Shown here: piece after piece, positions 9,001 to 18,188 of the stretch | Layout: the number at the start of each line of letters is the position of its first letter | Position numbering within the stretch: position 1 is the stretch's first letter | The notes under the pieces: generated by a model | Seen by the model: the letters and a program-made list of their open reading frames with translations, nothing else | Databases searched by the model: none | What the model was told of the DNA's origin: nothing | NCBI RefSeq assembly: GCF_004564355.1 | Contig: NZ_CP038266.1 | Location: 3,534,001-3,598,000, forward strand | Source: Microbacterium wangchenii | GTDB taxonomy: Bacteria > Actinomycetota > Actinomycetes > Actinomycetales > Microbacteriaceae | DNA length: 64,000 bases | Direction: 5' to 3' | Translations under genes and position numbers: made by a program

Positions 9001-9816
9001 TCAGGACAGCGCCTGCAGCACCGGCTCCAGTGCGTCGGTGATCGCTCCGGCGGGCCTGGAAGAGCCGGGGTCGGCGGCGTCGGCCTCGAGCTCCGCGATC
9101 TGTACGCCGACCACTTCGCTCCGCGCGATCGCCCGCGCGCACGCGCTCAGCTGCGCGAGCGTCATCCCGCCGGGGACGCGATAGTCCGTCGGCACCGTTC
9201 CCGGCTCGAGCACGTCGCAGTCGATGTGCACGTACACGGGCCGGCCCGCGATCGCGCGGCCGAGGTCGTCGTCCATATCGCTGCCCACGGGCACGAGGGT
9301 CACGGAGCCACCGTCGACGAGGCGCTGTTCGGCGGGGTCGAGGTCGCGGGCTCCCACGAGGATCACGTCCGTCAGGGCGAGCCCCGCTCCCCATCCGGAG
9401 TCCCACAACCCCACCGGACCGGACAGCGCGAGGCCGCCGAGGAAGCCCGTCGTCGTGGTCTGAGGGGTGTTGAGATCGGCGTGCGCGTCGAACCACACCA
9501 CCACCGCATCCGGCCGGTGCCTCACGACGACCGGCAGCGTCGCCAGGGCGACGGCGCACCGGCTGAGGGCGGTGACGGGCGATGCACCGGCGCGGAAGAG
9601 GCGGTCGAAGTGCCCGGCCAGCTCCGCGAAGGCCGGCGCCGCGACGACCAGCGCCTCATCCCACGGGGACGGCTCCACGGGCCGGCGCTCACCGATCACG
9701 ATGGGCTCGACCGCGAGTCGCTCCGCCAGCACCGCCGTCAGGACAGGGGAGGCAGCCATGGCGCGATCGCTGTGGTCACCGGCTCGACCGGCGAAGTGGG
9801 TCAGGACGACGGGCAC
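9001..9816 (-). CDS. Arginase/agmatinase-fold protein with an incomplete metal site
   Basis: 271 residues of the ureohydrolase (arginase/agmatinase/formimidoylglutamase) superfamily. Two metal-binding motifs are intact: WFDAHADLNTP (Asp110, His112, Asp114) and HIDCDVLEP (Asp199, Asp201), followed by VPGGMT. The first motif, normally GGDHS, reads LSRCAVAL, so the first manganese-ligand histidine is Cys87. The substrate is therefore uncertain, and catalysis with one changed ligand is unproven. The GTG start has GAAGGAG about 5 bases upstream. It follows a methyltransferase gene on the same strand after a 126-base gap. Confidence 0.8.
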   Translation of the reverse strand: MPVVLTHFAGRAGDHSDRAMAASPVLTAVLAERLAVEPIVIGERRPVEPSPWDEALVVAAPAFAELAGHFDRLFRAGASPVTALSRCAVALATLPVVVRHRPDAVVVWFDAHADLNTPQTTTTGFLGGLALSGPVGLWDSGWGAGLALTDVILVGARDLDPAEQRLVDGGSVTLVPVGSDMDDDLGRAIAGRPVYVHIDCDVLEPGTVPTDYRVPGGMTLAQLSACARAIARSEVVGVQIAELEADAADPGSSRPAGAITDALEPVLQALS

Positions 9817-9942
9817 GGTTGCTCCTTCGGTGCGGCGAGCGCATGGCGGCGACCGCCACGGTAGGAGACCGTGGCCGGACGGGCAATGACCCGCCCGGCC
9901 ACGTGCAGCGGATTGCCGCCATCCCCCGGCATGCCGCCCTGG

Positions 9943-10776
9943 TCACCGCACGGTGGCGGTCACCAGGAGGTACTCCCACTGCATCCGGCCGTCGACGATC
10001 GCCGCATCGGCCAGCGCGTCCAGCGCCGCATCCAGCGCCGCCACCTGCGCGGGGTCGTCGGCGATGCGCCGATAGACCGCGATGGTGGGCCCGTAGTGCG
10101 AGGCGAAGTACTCGCGGAACCGGCCGCCCGTATCGAAGCGGTCGATCGTGACCGTCTCGCGCACGGCGGAGAAGTCGGTGACGGATGCGCCGAACAGCTC
10201 GCGCACGTGCGCGTCGTCGCCCCACAGCGGTGCCGGCTGCGCTCCCGGCGGGGGCGGCGCGTTGAACGGCTTCATCGTGGCGAACATGCGGCCCACGAAT
10301 CCCTGCGGCGTCCAGCTGAGCACGCCGATCCGTCCGCCGGGGCGCGCGACGCGCAGGATCTCGGTTGCAGAGCGCTCGTGGTGCGGCGCGAACATCACGC
10401 CGACGCTGGAGACGACCGCATCGAACGCATCGTCGGGGAAGGGGAGCGCCTCGGCGTCCGCCTCGCGCCATTCCAGTTCGGCCCCCGCCTCCCGTGCACG
10501 CCGGCGACCGGCGTCGAACAACTCCGGTGTGAGGTCGGAGGCGACCACCGTGGCTCCGCGCAGCGCCGCGGGGATCGCGGCATTGCCGCTGCCGGCGGCG
10601 ACATCGAGAACGCGGTCGCCGGCCTGGACGCCGACGGCATCGACCAGGCGCGGGCCGAGCGACCAGATCAGATCGCTCGCGAGCGCCGGATAGTCCCCCG
10701 ACGCCCACATCGCACGATGCTTCGCCTTGAGCGCGCGATCGGCCTCATCGACGACGGATGTCTGCGTATCGGTCAT
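9943..10776 (-). CDS. Class I SAM-dependent methyltransferase (UbiE/Methyltransf_11 type)
   Basis: 277 residues from the ATG at 10776, preceded by AGGAAGGA. A Rossmann SAM-binding core is clear: motif I VLDVAAGSGNAAIPAA near residue 60, an acidic post-motif VVASDLTPEL, motif II EADAEALPFPDDAFDAVVSSVGVMFAP, and RVARPGGRIGVLSW (post-II). These match ubiquinone/menaquinone-type or small-molecule methyltransferases. The C-terminal part (NAPPPPGAQPAPLWG onward) defines the acceptor and is not diagnostic. No neighbour names a pathway. Divergent from hemA. Confidence 0.85.
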   Translation of the reverse strand: MTDTQTSVVDEADRALKAKHRAMWASGDYPALASDLIWSLGPRLVDAVGVQAGDRVLDVAAGSGNAAIPAALRGATVVASDLTPELFDAGRRRAREAGAELEWREADAEALPFPDDAFDAVVSSVGVMFAPHHERSATEILRVARPGGRIGVLSWTPQGFVGRMFATMKPFNAPPPPGAQPAPLWGDDAHVRELFGASVTDFSAVRETVTIDRFDTGGRFREYFASHYGPTIAVYRRIADDPAQVAALDAALDALADAAIVDGRMQWEYLLVTATVR

Positions 10777-10925
10777 GTCCGTTCCTTCCTTGTCGCTCGA
10801 ACACGGCCCACCCTCCTCCCCGTGCGCGACCGCGGCATCCGTGCACCGCACGGAGATCCGCACGCACGCGCACGCGCGGATCGCTCGGCGTCGAGGCATC
10901 GGGCCGCCCGGTTGCGGCACGCGGG

Positions 10926-10931
10926 TAGAAT
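10926..10931 (+). promoter_or_regulatory. -10 box of hemA
   Basis: TAGAAT lies 8 bases before the hemA GTG, so the mRNA probably has little or no leader. No recognisable -35 box is present. Confidence 0.5.
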
Positions 10932-10939
10932 CTCCTCTC

Positions 10940-12268
10940 GTGCTGCTGTGCGTCTCCGCGAGTCACAAGACCGCGTCCTTCGAGCTCCTCGAGCGCCTCA
11001 GCGTCCCCTCCACGCCCGTCGCCCCCCTCATCGCGGCGCACTCCGAATGCGTGCAGGGCGCCGTCGTGGTCGCCACGTGCAACCGCTTCGAGGCCTACGT
11101 CGACATGGATGAACCGGTCACCGCCTCCCGCGTCGTCGGCGTGGAGGCCACGCTCGCCGCGATCGAATCGGCCACCGGCGTCTCCGCCGCCGAACTGGAG
11201 GGCTCGTACCGGGTCCTCGGCGGCGACGAGGTCGCCGAGCATCTGTTCGCCGTGGCATCCGGACTGGAATCGGTCGTCATCGGTGAAGGCGAGATCGCCG
11301 GACAGGTGCGCCGGTCGCTGAAGGAATCGCGTCGTCTGGGCACGACCTCGGGCGAGCTCGAACGGCTGTTCCAGCGGGCCTCGGAAGCCCAGCGCGGCGT
11401 GAAGAACGCCACGGCCCTCAGCCGCGCCGGACGCTCGCTCGTGCGTCTCGCCCTCGAACTTGCCGACAGCCGGATCGCCGACTGGTCGGCGCTGCGCGTG
11501 CTGCTGGTGGGCACCGGCGCCTACGCCGCCGCCACCGTCGCGGCACTGCGGGACCAGGGCGCGCAGGACATCTCGGTGTACTCGCCGTCGGGCCGGGGCG
11601 CGAAGTTCGCGGCGAAGTACGGCCTGCACAACCTCGCCGCCGAGCGTTATCCGTCCGTCGCCGCGCACGCCGACCTCGTCATCACGTGCACCTCTGCGGA
11701 GCATCCCGTCCTCAGCGCCGACACCCTGGCAGCCGGCCGGACCGGGTCCGAAACGGTCGGCCCCGCAGCCGAGGTGCCCCCTGCCGGCCCCCTCGCGCGC
11801 CGGCTCGTGATCGACCTCGGCCTGCCGCGCAACGTCGATCCCGACGTGGCCGGAGTCCCCGGCGTCGACCTGCTCGATCTGGAGACCATCCGGCTGCACG
11901 CTCCGGTGGAGGAGCTGCAGGCCACCGACGCCGCCCGCGAGGTCGTGCGCGACGCCGCGCGACGCTTCGCCGTGGTCGGCGAGCGCCGCAACGTCACCCC
12001 CGGGATCGTCGCGCTGCGCACGCACGCGTTCGGAGTGCTCGAGGGTGAGATCGCGCGCGCCCGGGCGCGCGGAGACGACGACGGTCGCACCGAGCAGGCG
12101 CTCCGCCACCTCGTCGGCGTGCTGCTGCACGCCCCCACGGCGCGCGCGCACGAGCTCGCCGAACTGGGGCGCGGCGAGGAGTACTTCGCCGCCCTGTCGA
12201 CGCTCTTCGGCATGGAGGTGGCCGACGAGGAGCCCGACGCCGCCGCATCCGATACCGGCGCCGCCTGA
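10940..12268 (+). CDS. hemA: Glutamyl-tRNA reductase
   Basis: NADPH-dependent reduction of glutamyl-tRNA to glutamate-1-semialdehyde, the first committed step of heme synthesis by the C5 route. 442 residues from the GTG at 10940 (LLCVSASHKTASFELLERL). VVATCNRFEAYVD carries the catalytic cysteine. GLESVVIGEGEIAGQVRRS near 115 is the family signature. VLLVGTGAYAAATVAAL near 190 is the NADPH site, and VIDLGLPRNVDPDVAG near 295 is another conserved block. Open frame extends upstream, but homology starts here and a -10 box lies just before. It is the only heme gene here on the plus strand. Confidence 0.95.
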   Translation: MLLCVSASHKTASFELLERLSVPSTPVAPLIAAHSECVQGAVVVATCNRFEAYVDMDEPVTASRVVGVEATLAAIESATGVSAAELEGSYRVLGGDEVAEHLFAVASGLESVVIGEGEIAGQVRRSLKESRRLGTTSGELERLFQRASEAQRGVKNATALSRAGRSLVRLALELADSRIADWSALRVLLVGTGAYAAATVAALRDQGAQDISVYSPSGRGAKFAAKYGLHNLAAERYPSVAAHADLVITCTSAEHPVLSADTLAAGRTGSETVGPAAEVPPAGPLARRLVIDLGLPRNVDPDVAGVPGVDLLDLETIRLHAPVEELQATDAAREVVRDAARRFAVVGERRNVTPGIVALRTHAFGVLEGEIARARARGDDDGRTEQALRHLVGVLLHAPTARAHELAELGRGEEYFAALSTLFGMEVADEEPDAAASDTGAA

Positions 12269-12365
12269 TCCGATCCAGTCCCTACCCGCTCGCGCAGCCG
12301 GCGGGTTGGATGGTCGTGCACGGGATCCGGGCCTCCCGGCCGACGCCGATGAGAGGAGTGAACGA

Positions 12366-14006
12366 GTGACGGAACCGACGACAGTACGGGTGAGCGTCAT
12401 CATTCCCGTGTTCGAGCCCGGTGCCGGCTTCGACGACCTCATCGCGTCGCTGGACAGGCAGACACTCGACGCCGGTCGGTTCGAGGTGCTCCTGTGCGAC
12501 GACGGCTCGGGCCCGGAGACCCGGGACCGCCTCGCGCGCGTGGCCGAGAGCCGGCCGAACGTGCGCGTCCTCACCCTCCCGCACACCGGGTGGCCCGGCG
12601 CTCCACGCAACGCCGGCATCGACGCCGCCCGCGGGCAGTACGTCTTCTTCTCCGACCAGGACGACCGCCTGTTCGAGGGAGCGCTGGAGCACCTGTGCGA
12701 TTACGCCGACCGTCACTCCTCCGACGTCGTCATCGGCAAGGTCGTGGGGGTCGGCCGGCGCATCCCGCAGATGTTCCGGCGCGACATCCCGCACGCGCAG
12801 CTCGGCAAAGACCCGCTCCTGGAACTCCTCACGCCGCACAAGCTCTTCCGCACCTCGTTCCTGCGCGAGCACGGCATCCGCTTCCCCGACGGCAAGGTGC
12901 GCCTCGAGGACCACCTGTTCGTGATGCAGGCGTACTTCGCCGCCACGACCATCTCCATCCTCTCCAGCGAACGCTGCTACGCGTGGCTGAAGAACCCCGG
13001 CAGTGCCAGCTCGTCCCGGATCGATCCGGAGACCTACTTCCCCCACCTGGAGGCCGTGCTCGACATCGTGGAGGAGCACACCACCCCGGGCCCGCTGCGC
13101 GACACACTCCTGCGGCACTGGTACCGCGGCAAGATCCTCAAGCGGCTGGGCGGACGGCGGATGGTCCGCTACCCCGACGACTACCGCGCCCGGTTCCTCG
13201 ACGTCGTCATCCCGCTCTCGCGCCGCAGATTCGGGCCCGGCGTCCAGCAGGGCCTCGCCTTCCCGCTGCGCGTGCGGTCGGCGCTGCTGCTCGGCGATCA
13301 TCGCGACGAGCTCGTCCGCCTGGCCGAGTTCGAGGCCGCGCTCACGTGCAGCGCCGACCTGACCGCAGCCCGGTGGATGCGCCGGGGCAAGCTCGTCCTC
13401 ACCGTCCGCGTCGGCGCCCTGCGCGTGGGGGACCAGCCACTCGTGTTCGAGGAGCGGCCGGTCGCGGCCGAGCACGGTGCCGCGGATGCCGGCTCGGGTG
13501 CCACGAGGGCGCTCGTGTGGCGGCCCCCCGCGCACCTGGGCCTCGACGTCCTGCCGGAGGAGACGTTCGATGCGACGCGTGACCTGCGGGACGACCAGGT
13601 CGAGCTCTTCCTGCGCGACCGGCGCGGCCCCGCCCGCCGCGTCCCCGGCCCGGTGGCGAGGAGGCTGGACGCCGCGACGCTGACCATCGATCCGCTGCAC
13701 ACCTTCAGCCGTCGCAGCACCTCGCGCGGCGGCCCGCTCCGCGTGCGCGTGCAGCACGCCGGCTGGAGCGTCACGGTGCCGCTGCGGGCCGATCAGGCCA
13801 CCGTCGACGCCGTCGGACGCTCGCCCCTGCTCGCCGGCCGCCGGTGCACGCTGACCGGCAACGACGACGGGACGCTGGCCCTGAAGCGCGAGTGGCCGCG
13901 CGGGCAGGCGCGCGACACGGTGGCCCGTGCTGTGCGCCGCGCCGGCCGGGCGGTGCGCCGCATCCGCCGGCGGGGCTCCGGCGCCGGTGGAAGGATGGCA
14001 GCATGA
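12366..14006 (+). CDS. Family 2 glycosyltransferase
   Basis: 546 residues from the GTG at 12366 (AGGAG about 9 bases upstream). The N-terminal GT-A domain shows VSVIIPVFEPG (9-19), FEVLLCDDGS (39-48), APRNAGIDAARG and the metal-binding FFSDQDD (95-100). KVRLEDHLFVMQAYF near 170 contains the ED catalytic base region common in GT2 enzymes. After about residue 300 comes a separate C-terminal region with beta-rich character and a strongly basic end, function unknown. No transmembrane helix is evident, so it is likely cytosolic or peripheral. Acceptor unknown; probably a cell-surface polymer. Its stop overlaps the next start (ATGA). Confidence 0.85.
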   Translation: MTEPTTVRVSVIIPVFEPGAGFDDLIASLDRQTLDAGRFEVLLCDDGSGPETRDRLARVAESRPNVRVLTLPHTGWPGAPRNAGIDAARGQYVFFSDQDDRLFEGALEHLCDYADRHSSDVVIGKVVGVGRRIPQMFRRDIPHAQLGKDPLLELLTPHKLFRTSFLREHGIRFPDGKVRLEDHLFVMQAYFAATTISILSSERCYAWLKNPGSASSSRIDPETYFPHLEAVLDIVEEHTTPGPLRDTLLRHWYRGKILKRLGGRRMVRYPDDYRARFLDVVIPLSRRRFGPGVQQGLAFPLRVRSALLLGDHRDELVRLAEFEAALTCSADLTAARWMRRGKLVLTVRVGALRVGDQPLVFEERPVAAEHGAADAGSGATRALVWRPPAHLGLDVLPEETFDATRDLRDDQVELFLRDRRGPARRVPGPVARRLDAATLTIDPLHTFSRRSTSRGGPLRVRVQHAGWSVTVPLRADQATVDAVGRSPLLAGRRCTLTGNDDGTLALKREWPRGQARDTVARAVRRAGRAVRRIRRRGSGAGGRMAA

Positions 14007-14572
14007 GCCTGCACATCACCGCCGACGCCGACGCCGACCAGCTGCTCAGCGACAATCCGCTCGCCCTCCTGGTCGGGATGCTGCTGGATCAGCAGATCGC
14101 GATGGAGACAGCCTTCACCGGGCCGCTGAAGATCCGCGATCGCATCGGGGCGATGGATGCCGCCACCATCGCCGGCTACGACCCCGACGCGTTCGCCGAG
14201 GCGTTCAAGACGCCGCCCGCCGTCCACCGCTTCCCCGGGTCGATGGCCGGTCGCGTGCAGGCGCTGTGCGCGGCCGTCGAGCAGGACTGGGGAGGTGACG
14301 CCGCCGCGATCTGGACGCAGGGCTCCCCCTCCGGCGCCGAGGTGCTCGCGCGGCTGAAGCGGCTGCCGGGCTTCGGCGAGCAGAAGGCGAAGATCTTCCT
14401 CGCGCTGCTGGGCAAGCAGTGCGGCTTCGACGGACCCGGCTGGCGCGACGCATCCGCCCCCTACGGCGAGGAGGGCTCGTTCCGCTCCGTCGCCGACATC
14501 ATCAGCCCCGAATCGCTCACGAAGGTGCGTGAGCACAAGCGCGCCATGAAGGCCGCCGCGAAGCAGCAGTAG
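14003..14572 (+). CDS. HhH-GPD-type base-excision DNA repair protein
   Basis: 189 residues. LLVGMLLDQQIAMETAFTGP near 25 and the helix-hairpin-helix KRLPGFGEQKAKIFLALLGK near 117 are the signature of the endonuclease III/AlkA superfamily. This short actinobacterial subfamily is usually annotated HhH-GPD-type repair protein. I do not see the catalytic Lys of bifunctional lyases in the usual place and there is no iron-sulfur cysteine cluster. It would excise damaged bases, but the lesion is unknown. The ATG overlaps the glycosyltransferase stop by ATGA, a coupling with no obvious functional sense. Confidence 0.85.
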   Translation: MSLHITADADADQLLSDNPLALLVGMLLDQQIAMETAFTGPLKIRDRIGAMDAATIAGYDPDAFAEAFKTPPAVHRFPGSMAGRVQALCAAVEQDWGGDAAAIWTQGSPSGAEVLARLKRLPGFGEQKAKIFLALLGKQCGFDGPGWRDASAPYGEEGSFRSVADIISPESLTKVREHKRAMKAAAKQQ

Positions 14573-14584
14573 CGCCCGCGCCGG

Positions 14585-15970
14585 TCAGGCGCCGCGGAGG
14601 CGCTCGGTCAGGTAGGCGTGGAGGACGTCGAGGGGCACGCGCTCCTGCGCCATCGTGTCGCGGTCGCGCACCGTGACGGCGCGGTCGTCGAGCGAGTCGA
14701 AGTCGACCGTGACGCAGTAGGGCGTGCCGATCTCGTCCTGACGGCGGTAGCGCCGCCCGATCGCTCCGGCGTCGTCGAAGTCGACGTTCCACATGCCGCG
14801 CAGCCCGTCGGCGACCTCGCGCGCGAGCGGGGAGAGCCGCTCGTTGCGCGAGAGCGGCAGCACCGCGACCTTCACGGGAGCCAGGCGCGGGTCGAGCTTG
14901 AGGACGGTGCGCGTATCGACGCCGCCCTTGGCGTTGGGAACCTCCTCCTCGACGTACGAGTCGACGAGGAACGCCATCATGGCGCGAGTCAGGCCGAACG
15001 AGGGCTCGATCACGAACGGCGTGTACTTCTCCCCCGACGCCTGGTCGAAGAAGGTCAGGCTCTGACCGGATGCCTCGGAGTGGCTCTTCAGGTCGTAATC
15101 GGTGCGGTTGGCGACACCCATGAGCTCGCCCCACTCCTTGCCGGGGAAGCCGAAGCGGTACTCGACGTCGATCGTGCCGTCGGAGTAGTGCGCGCGGTCT
15201 TCGGCCGGGACGTCGTAGCGGCGCATGTTGTCGGCGTCGATGCCGAGGTCGATGAACCAGTTCCAGCACGCCTCCACCCAGTGCTCGAACCACTCGTTCG
15301 CCTCGGCGGGCGGCGTGAAGTACTCGATCTCCATCTGCTCGAACTCGCGCGTGCGGAAGATGAAGTTGCCGGGGGTGATCTCGTTGCGGAACGCCTTGCC
15401 GACCTGACCGACGCCGAACGGCGGCTTGCGCCGCGACGCGGTGAGCACGTTGCTGAAGTTGACGAAGATGCCCTGCGCCGTCTCCGGACGCAGGTAGTAC
15501 AGGCCGCTCTCGTCGTCGACGACGCCCAGGTACGTCTTCACCAGGCCCGAGAACGCCTTCGGCTCGGTGTACTGCCCCTTCGTGCCGCAGTTCGGGCACG
15601 GGACATCCGCGAGCCCGTTCTCGGCCGGCCGGCCCTTGCGCGCCTCGAAGTCGTCGATCAGGTTGTCGGCGCGGAAGCGCTTGTGGCAGTGCAGGCACTC
15701 CACGAGCGGGTCGGTGAAGGTCGCGACGTGTCCGGATGCCTCCCACACGCGCTTGGGCAGGATGATCGAGGAGTCCAGCCCCACCATGTCGCCGCGCCCG
15801 CGGACGAAGGTCTGCCACCACTGGCGGCGGATGTTCTCCTTCAGCTCCGTGCCCAGGGGCCCGTAGTCCCACGCGGAGCGGGATCCGCCGTAGATCTCGC
15901 CCGCCTGGAAGACGAACCCGCGGTGGCGGGCGAGGGCGATGACCTTGTCGAGGCGGGACTGTTCGGCCAC
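14585..15970 (-). CDS. glyS: Glycine-tRNA ligase (homodimeric class II type)
   Basis: Charges tRNA-Gly. 461 residues from the GTG at 15970, with GGAG upstream, matching the usual length of the alpha2 bacterial/archaeal enzyme. The N-terminus reads [21 protein letters not shown] then [12 protein letters not shown], both diagnostic. Cysteine pairs CLHCHKRF and PCPNCGTKG form the insertion-domain zinc site. [16 protein letters not shown] and [12 protein letters not shown] are class II motif 2. The C-terminus is the anticodon-binding domain (VAVLPLSRN). Monocistronic by layout; convergent with the HhH-GPD gene across 12 bases. Confidence 0.96.
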   Translation of the reverse strand: MAEQSRLDKVIALARHRGFVFQAGEIYGGSRSAWDYGPLGTELKENIRRQWWQTFVRGRGDMVGLDSSIILPKRVWEASGHVATFTDPLVECLHCHKRFRADNLIDDFEARKGRPAENGLADVPCPNCGTKGQYTEPKAFSGLVKTYLGVVDDESGLYYLRPETAQGIFVNFSNVLTASRRKPPFGVGQVGKAFRNEITPGNFIFRTREFEQMEIEYFTPPAEANEWFEHWVEACWNWFIDLGIDADNMRRYDVPAEDRAHYSDGTIDVEYRFGFPGKEWGELMGVANRTDYDLKSHSEASGQSLTFFDQASGEKYTPFVIEPSFGLTRAMMAFLVDSYVEEEVPNAKGGVDTRTVLKLDPRLAPVKVAVLPLSRNERLSPLAREVADGLRGMWNVDFDDAGAIGRRYRRQDEIGTPYCVTVDFDSLDDRAVTVRDRDTMAQERVPLDVLHAYLTERLRGA

Positions 15971-16105
15971 GGTGGCTCCAATGGTCGCAAGAGGTGGGAT
16001 GCCGCGGAATCTCGGCCCCTCGATTCTACCGAGCGGCGCCCGGCCCCCTCGCCGCGCTGCTGTGGGGCTCCCGTGCGGCACGGCACTCGCGGAGCTGGCG
16101 CGTTG

Positions 16106-16960
16106 TCATGCGCCGCCGAAGCCGCACCACTCCGCGACCCACGACAGCATGCGCGCCTTCATCTCCGGCGGTGCGGGGATGTCGACCTCACCCCGCACGT
16201 CGCCGACGACCGCGTCGACGGTGAAGATCGTGCCGCGCTTGTCCTCCTGCACCACGTGGGGGTCGCAGCGCTGCGGCACCAGCGGGATCTCGACGGTGCG
16301 GGCGGATGCGGTGGGGCCGATCTCGATGCCGAGCGGGTGGGGAGCGGGCGGGGCACCGGCGGCGTACATGAGCAGCGTCGTCGAGTCGACCGCTTCCAGC
16401 CGGGCGGTGCCCGCACCGGTGGGCTCGATCGACAGGACCAGCGCGCCCGCGCGGCCGGCGGGGGCCGGCGTGAACCCGGAGATCGACACGGTCGCGACCT
16501 CGGCGAGCGCATCCGCGAGGCACTCGCGCGCGTACAGCTCGGGGAGGAACCCGAGCGTGTCGACGATGTCGGATTCCGCACGGTACGCGGTGTCGCCGAC
16601 CTCCACCTCCATCGCGATGGTCGTGGTGGCAGCATCCGGCGCCGCGCAGTCCATCGGCGGCAGCTGCACGCGGACGTCCACTCCGCGGCCCGGTGCCAGC
16701 GTCGTGGCACGGTCCACGACGCGCGCGGCGACGCCGTCGAACCGCGGATCGGCGACCTCGACGGCGCCGAGCGTCACCGGCGCGTCGCCGTCGTTGTGCA
16801 CGCGCACCTGCGCCTGCCGCGCCGCCACGTCCGAGCGCTGCTGCACGAGGCTCACCTCGACCCCGGGCGGGAGCCCCTCCGGCTGCGCACCGGCGCCGCC
16901 GCATCCGACGAGCAGCGCCGCCGCCGCGAGCGCGAGCATCGCGCCCCTGACCTCCTTCAT
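16106..16960 (-). CDS. Predicted lipoprotein of unknown function
   Basis: 284 residues. A basic start and hydrophobic stretch lead to the lipobox LLVGC with Cys20 as the lipidation site, so it is exported and membrane-anchored. The mature part alternates beta-type segments (for example VRVHNDGDAPVTLGAVEV, VEIPLVPQRCDPHVVQEDK) with several cysteines that could form disulfides. I do not recognise the family; the pattern resembles secreted immunoglobulin-like or DUF4232-like proteins. TACCCT lies 6 bases before the ATG. Upstream is the divergent SDR gene. Confidence 0.75.
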   Translation of the reverse strand: MKEVRGAMLALAAAALLVGCGGAGAQPEGLPPGVEVSLVQQRSDVAARQAQVRVHNDGDAPVTLGAVEVADPRFDGVAARVVDRATTLAPGRGVDVRVQLPPMDCAAPDAATTTIAMEVEVGDTAYRAESDIVDTLGFLPELYARECLADALAEVATVSISGFTPAPAGRAGALVLSIEPTGAGTARLEAVDSTTLLMYAAGAPPAPHPLGIEIGPTASARTVEIPLVPQRCDPHVVQEDKRGTIFTVDAVVGDVRGEVDIPAPPEMKARMLSWVAEWCGFGGA

Positions 16961-16966
16961 GCGGTC

Positions 16967-16972
16967 AGGGTA
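16967..16972 (-). promoter_or_regulatory. -10 box of the lipoprotein gene
   Basis: TACCCT lies exactly 6 bases before the ATG at 16960, implying a leaderless transcript. Confidence 0.45.
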
Positions 16973-16992
16973 CTCGCGCTCCCCCGCCGCGC

Positions 16993-17041
16993 CGAGAGTG
17001 CATCACCCCGGCGAATCCGCACCGGATTGCGTGCACTCTCG
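16993..17041. repeat. Nested inverted repeat between divergent genes
   Basis: Outer arms CGAGAGTGCA/TGCACTCTCG (10 bp, 16993-17002 and 17032-17041) enclose inner arms AATCCG/CGGATT (17014-17019, 17023-17028). A second partner for the left arm, GGTGGTGCA with one mismatch, follows just downstream. It may be a mobile palindromic element or a regulatory site for the flanking lipoprotein and SDR genes. Confidence 0.6.
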
Positions 17042-17134
17042 CCGAGGTGGTGCACATCCGACGTGGAGGGGGCGGGAACGCTAACGCCGGGAGCGACGGA
17101 TGTAAAGGGTGTCGGCGAGGGGAAAGCGTGCTCG

Positions 17135-17140
17135 TAGCGT
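17135..17140 (+). promoter_or_regulatory. -10 box of the SDR gene at 17147
   Basis: TAGCGT lies 6 bases before the ATG at 17147, the same spacing as several other genes here. Confidence 0.45.
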
Positions 17141-17146
17141 CGAGCC

Positions 17147-17956
17147 ATGGACACCTCCGACTTCTCCCCCCGCCGTGCCATCGTCACCGCCTCGGACTCG
17201 GGAATCGGCGCGGCGTGCGCCGTCGCCCTCGCCGAAGCGGGCATGGACGTCGGCATCACGTGGCACTCCGACGAAGAGGGCGCAGAGCGCACCGCCGAGG
17301 CCGTGCGCGCGCGCGGCGGTCGCGCCGTGATCGCCCGGTTCGACGCCACCGACCTCGCCTCCGCGGGCGGTGTCATCGACGGCCTCGCCGAGGAGCTCGG
17401 CGGCGTCGACGTCTTCGTCAACAACGCCGGCGGCGGCTCGGGCGGCGGCGCCCTCGACCTCGATCTCGACGGCTGGCGACAGGACCTCGGCCTGAACCTG
17501 GACGGCGCCTTCGTCGCCATCCAGGCCGCGGCGCGGCGGATGGCCGCGGCCGGAACGGGCGGCCGCATCATCGCGATCACGAGCGTCCACGAGCATCAGC
17601 CCCGCGTGGGCAGCGCCGCCTACGTCGCGGCCAAGCACGGCCTCGGCGGCCTCGTGAAGACCCTGGCGCAGGAGCTCGGCGCCCAGGGCATCACGGTCAA
17701 CGCCGTCGCCCCCGGCGAGATCGCGACGCCTCTGAACGACATGGACTCCGAGGACGCGCAGAAGACGCACCGCCCGGGCATCCCCCTCGGTCGCCCGGGG
17801 CGGCCCGAGGAGATCGCCGCGGTCGTGGCATTCCTGGCCTCCCCCGCCGCCTCCTACGTCACCGGCGCGAGCTGGGTGGTCGACGGTGGGATGCTGCAGA
17901 TGGGGCCGCAGGCCGGCTCCGACCTCACGAGCGACGACTGGCGCAACGCCGGCTGA
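17147..17956 (+). CDS. Short-chain dehydrogenase/reductase (glucose-1-dehydrogenase-like)
   Basis: 269 residues, classical SDR. The NAD(P) site reads VTASDSGIGAAC (TGxxxGIG with the first Gly replaced by Ala). VNNAGGGSGG near 91, the catalytic Ser in ITSVHEHQPR, and YVAAK (Tyr-xxx-Lys) are present. The C-terminal GASWVVDGGMLQM is typical of the family. Cofactor preference and substrate are unclear; similar proteins are annotated SDR family oxidoreductase. A small acidic-protein gene follows after 27 bases and is probably co-transcribed. Confidence 0.87.
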   Translation: MDTSDFSPRRAIVTASDSGIGAACAVALAEAGMDVGITWHSDEEGAERTAEAVRARGGRAVIARFDATDLASAGGVIDGLAEELGGVDVFVNNAGGGSGGGALDLDLDGWRQDLGLNLDGAFVAIQAAARRMAAAGTGGRIIAITSVHEHQPRVGSAAYVAAKHGLGGLVKTLAQELGAQGITVNAVAPGEIATPLNDMDSEDAQKTHRPGIPLGRPGRPEEIAAVVAFLASPAASYVTGASWVVDGGMLQMGPQAGSDLTSDDWRNAG

Positions 17957-17983
17957 TCCACTTCGACGACCGCAGGAGAATCC

Positions 17984-18187
17984 ATGAGCGACCCGCAGAG
18001 CGACCCCCAGAGCGACGAGGACAAGCGCACCGATCAGCTGACGACGGCGCCGAACGCGACCGAGGAGGACGCCGCACCCCGCATCGACGTGACCCACCGC
18101 GAGGGTGTGACGCGCGTGGACATCCGCGAGGATGCGGCCGTGCGACCCGGGCCCGGTCAGGGCGACCCCGCCGCCGAAGAGGACTGA
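17984..18187 (+). CDS. Small acidic hydrophilic protein
   Basis: 67 residues, rich in Asp, Glu, Ser and Pro, with an N-terminal DPQSDPQSDED repeat and no hydrophobic segment, so probably disordered and cytosolic. The ATG is preceded by AGGAGAA at good spacing, and its stop is immediately before a strong inverted repeat, supporting it as a real gene. No family is recognised. It probably shares a transcript with the SDR upstream. Confidence 0.6.
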   Translation: MSDPQSDPQSDEDKRTDQLTTAPNATEEDAAPRIDVTHREGVTRVDIREDAAVRPGPGQGDPAAEED

Positions 18188-18188
18188 C

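Noticed and set aside
6739..9864. Open frame of over 1000 codons opposite the ATPase-type regulator and the arginase-fold gene
   Set aside because: Composition is that of a shadow frame and it has no domain; both opposite-strand genes have clear motifs.
14618..17137. Open frame of 839 codons opposite glyS and the lipoprotein gene
   Set aside because: GlyRS on the other strand is unambiguous; the frame is an artefact of high third-position GC.
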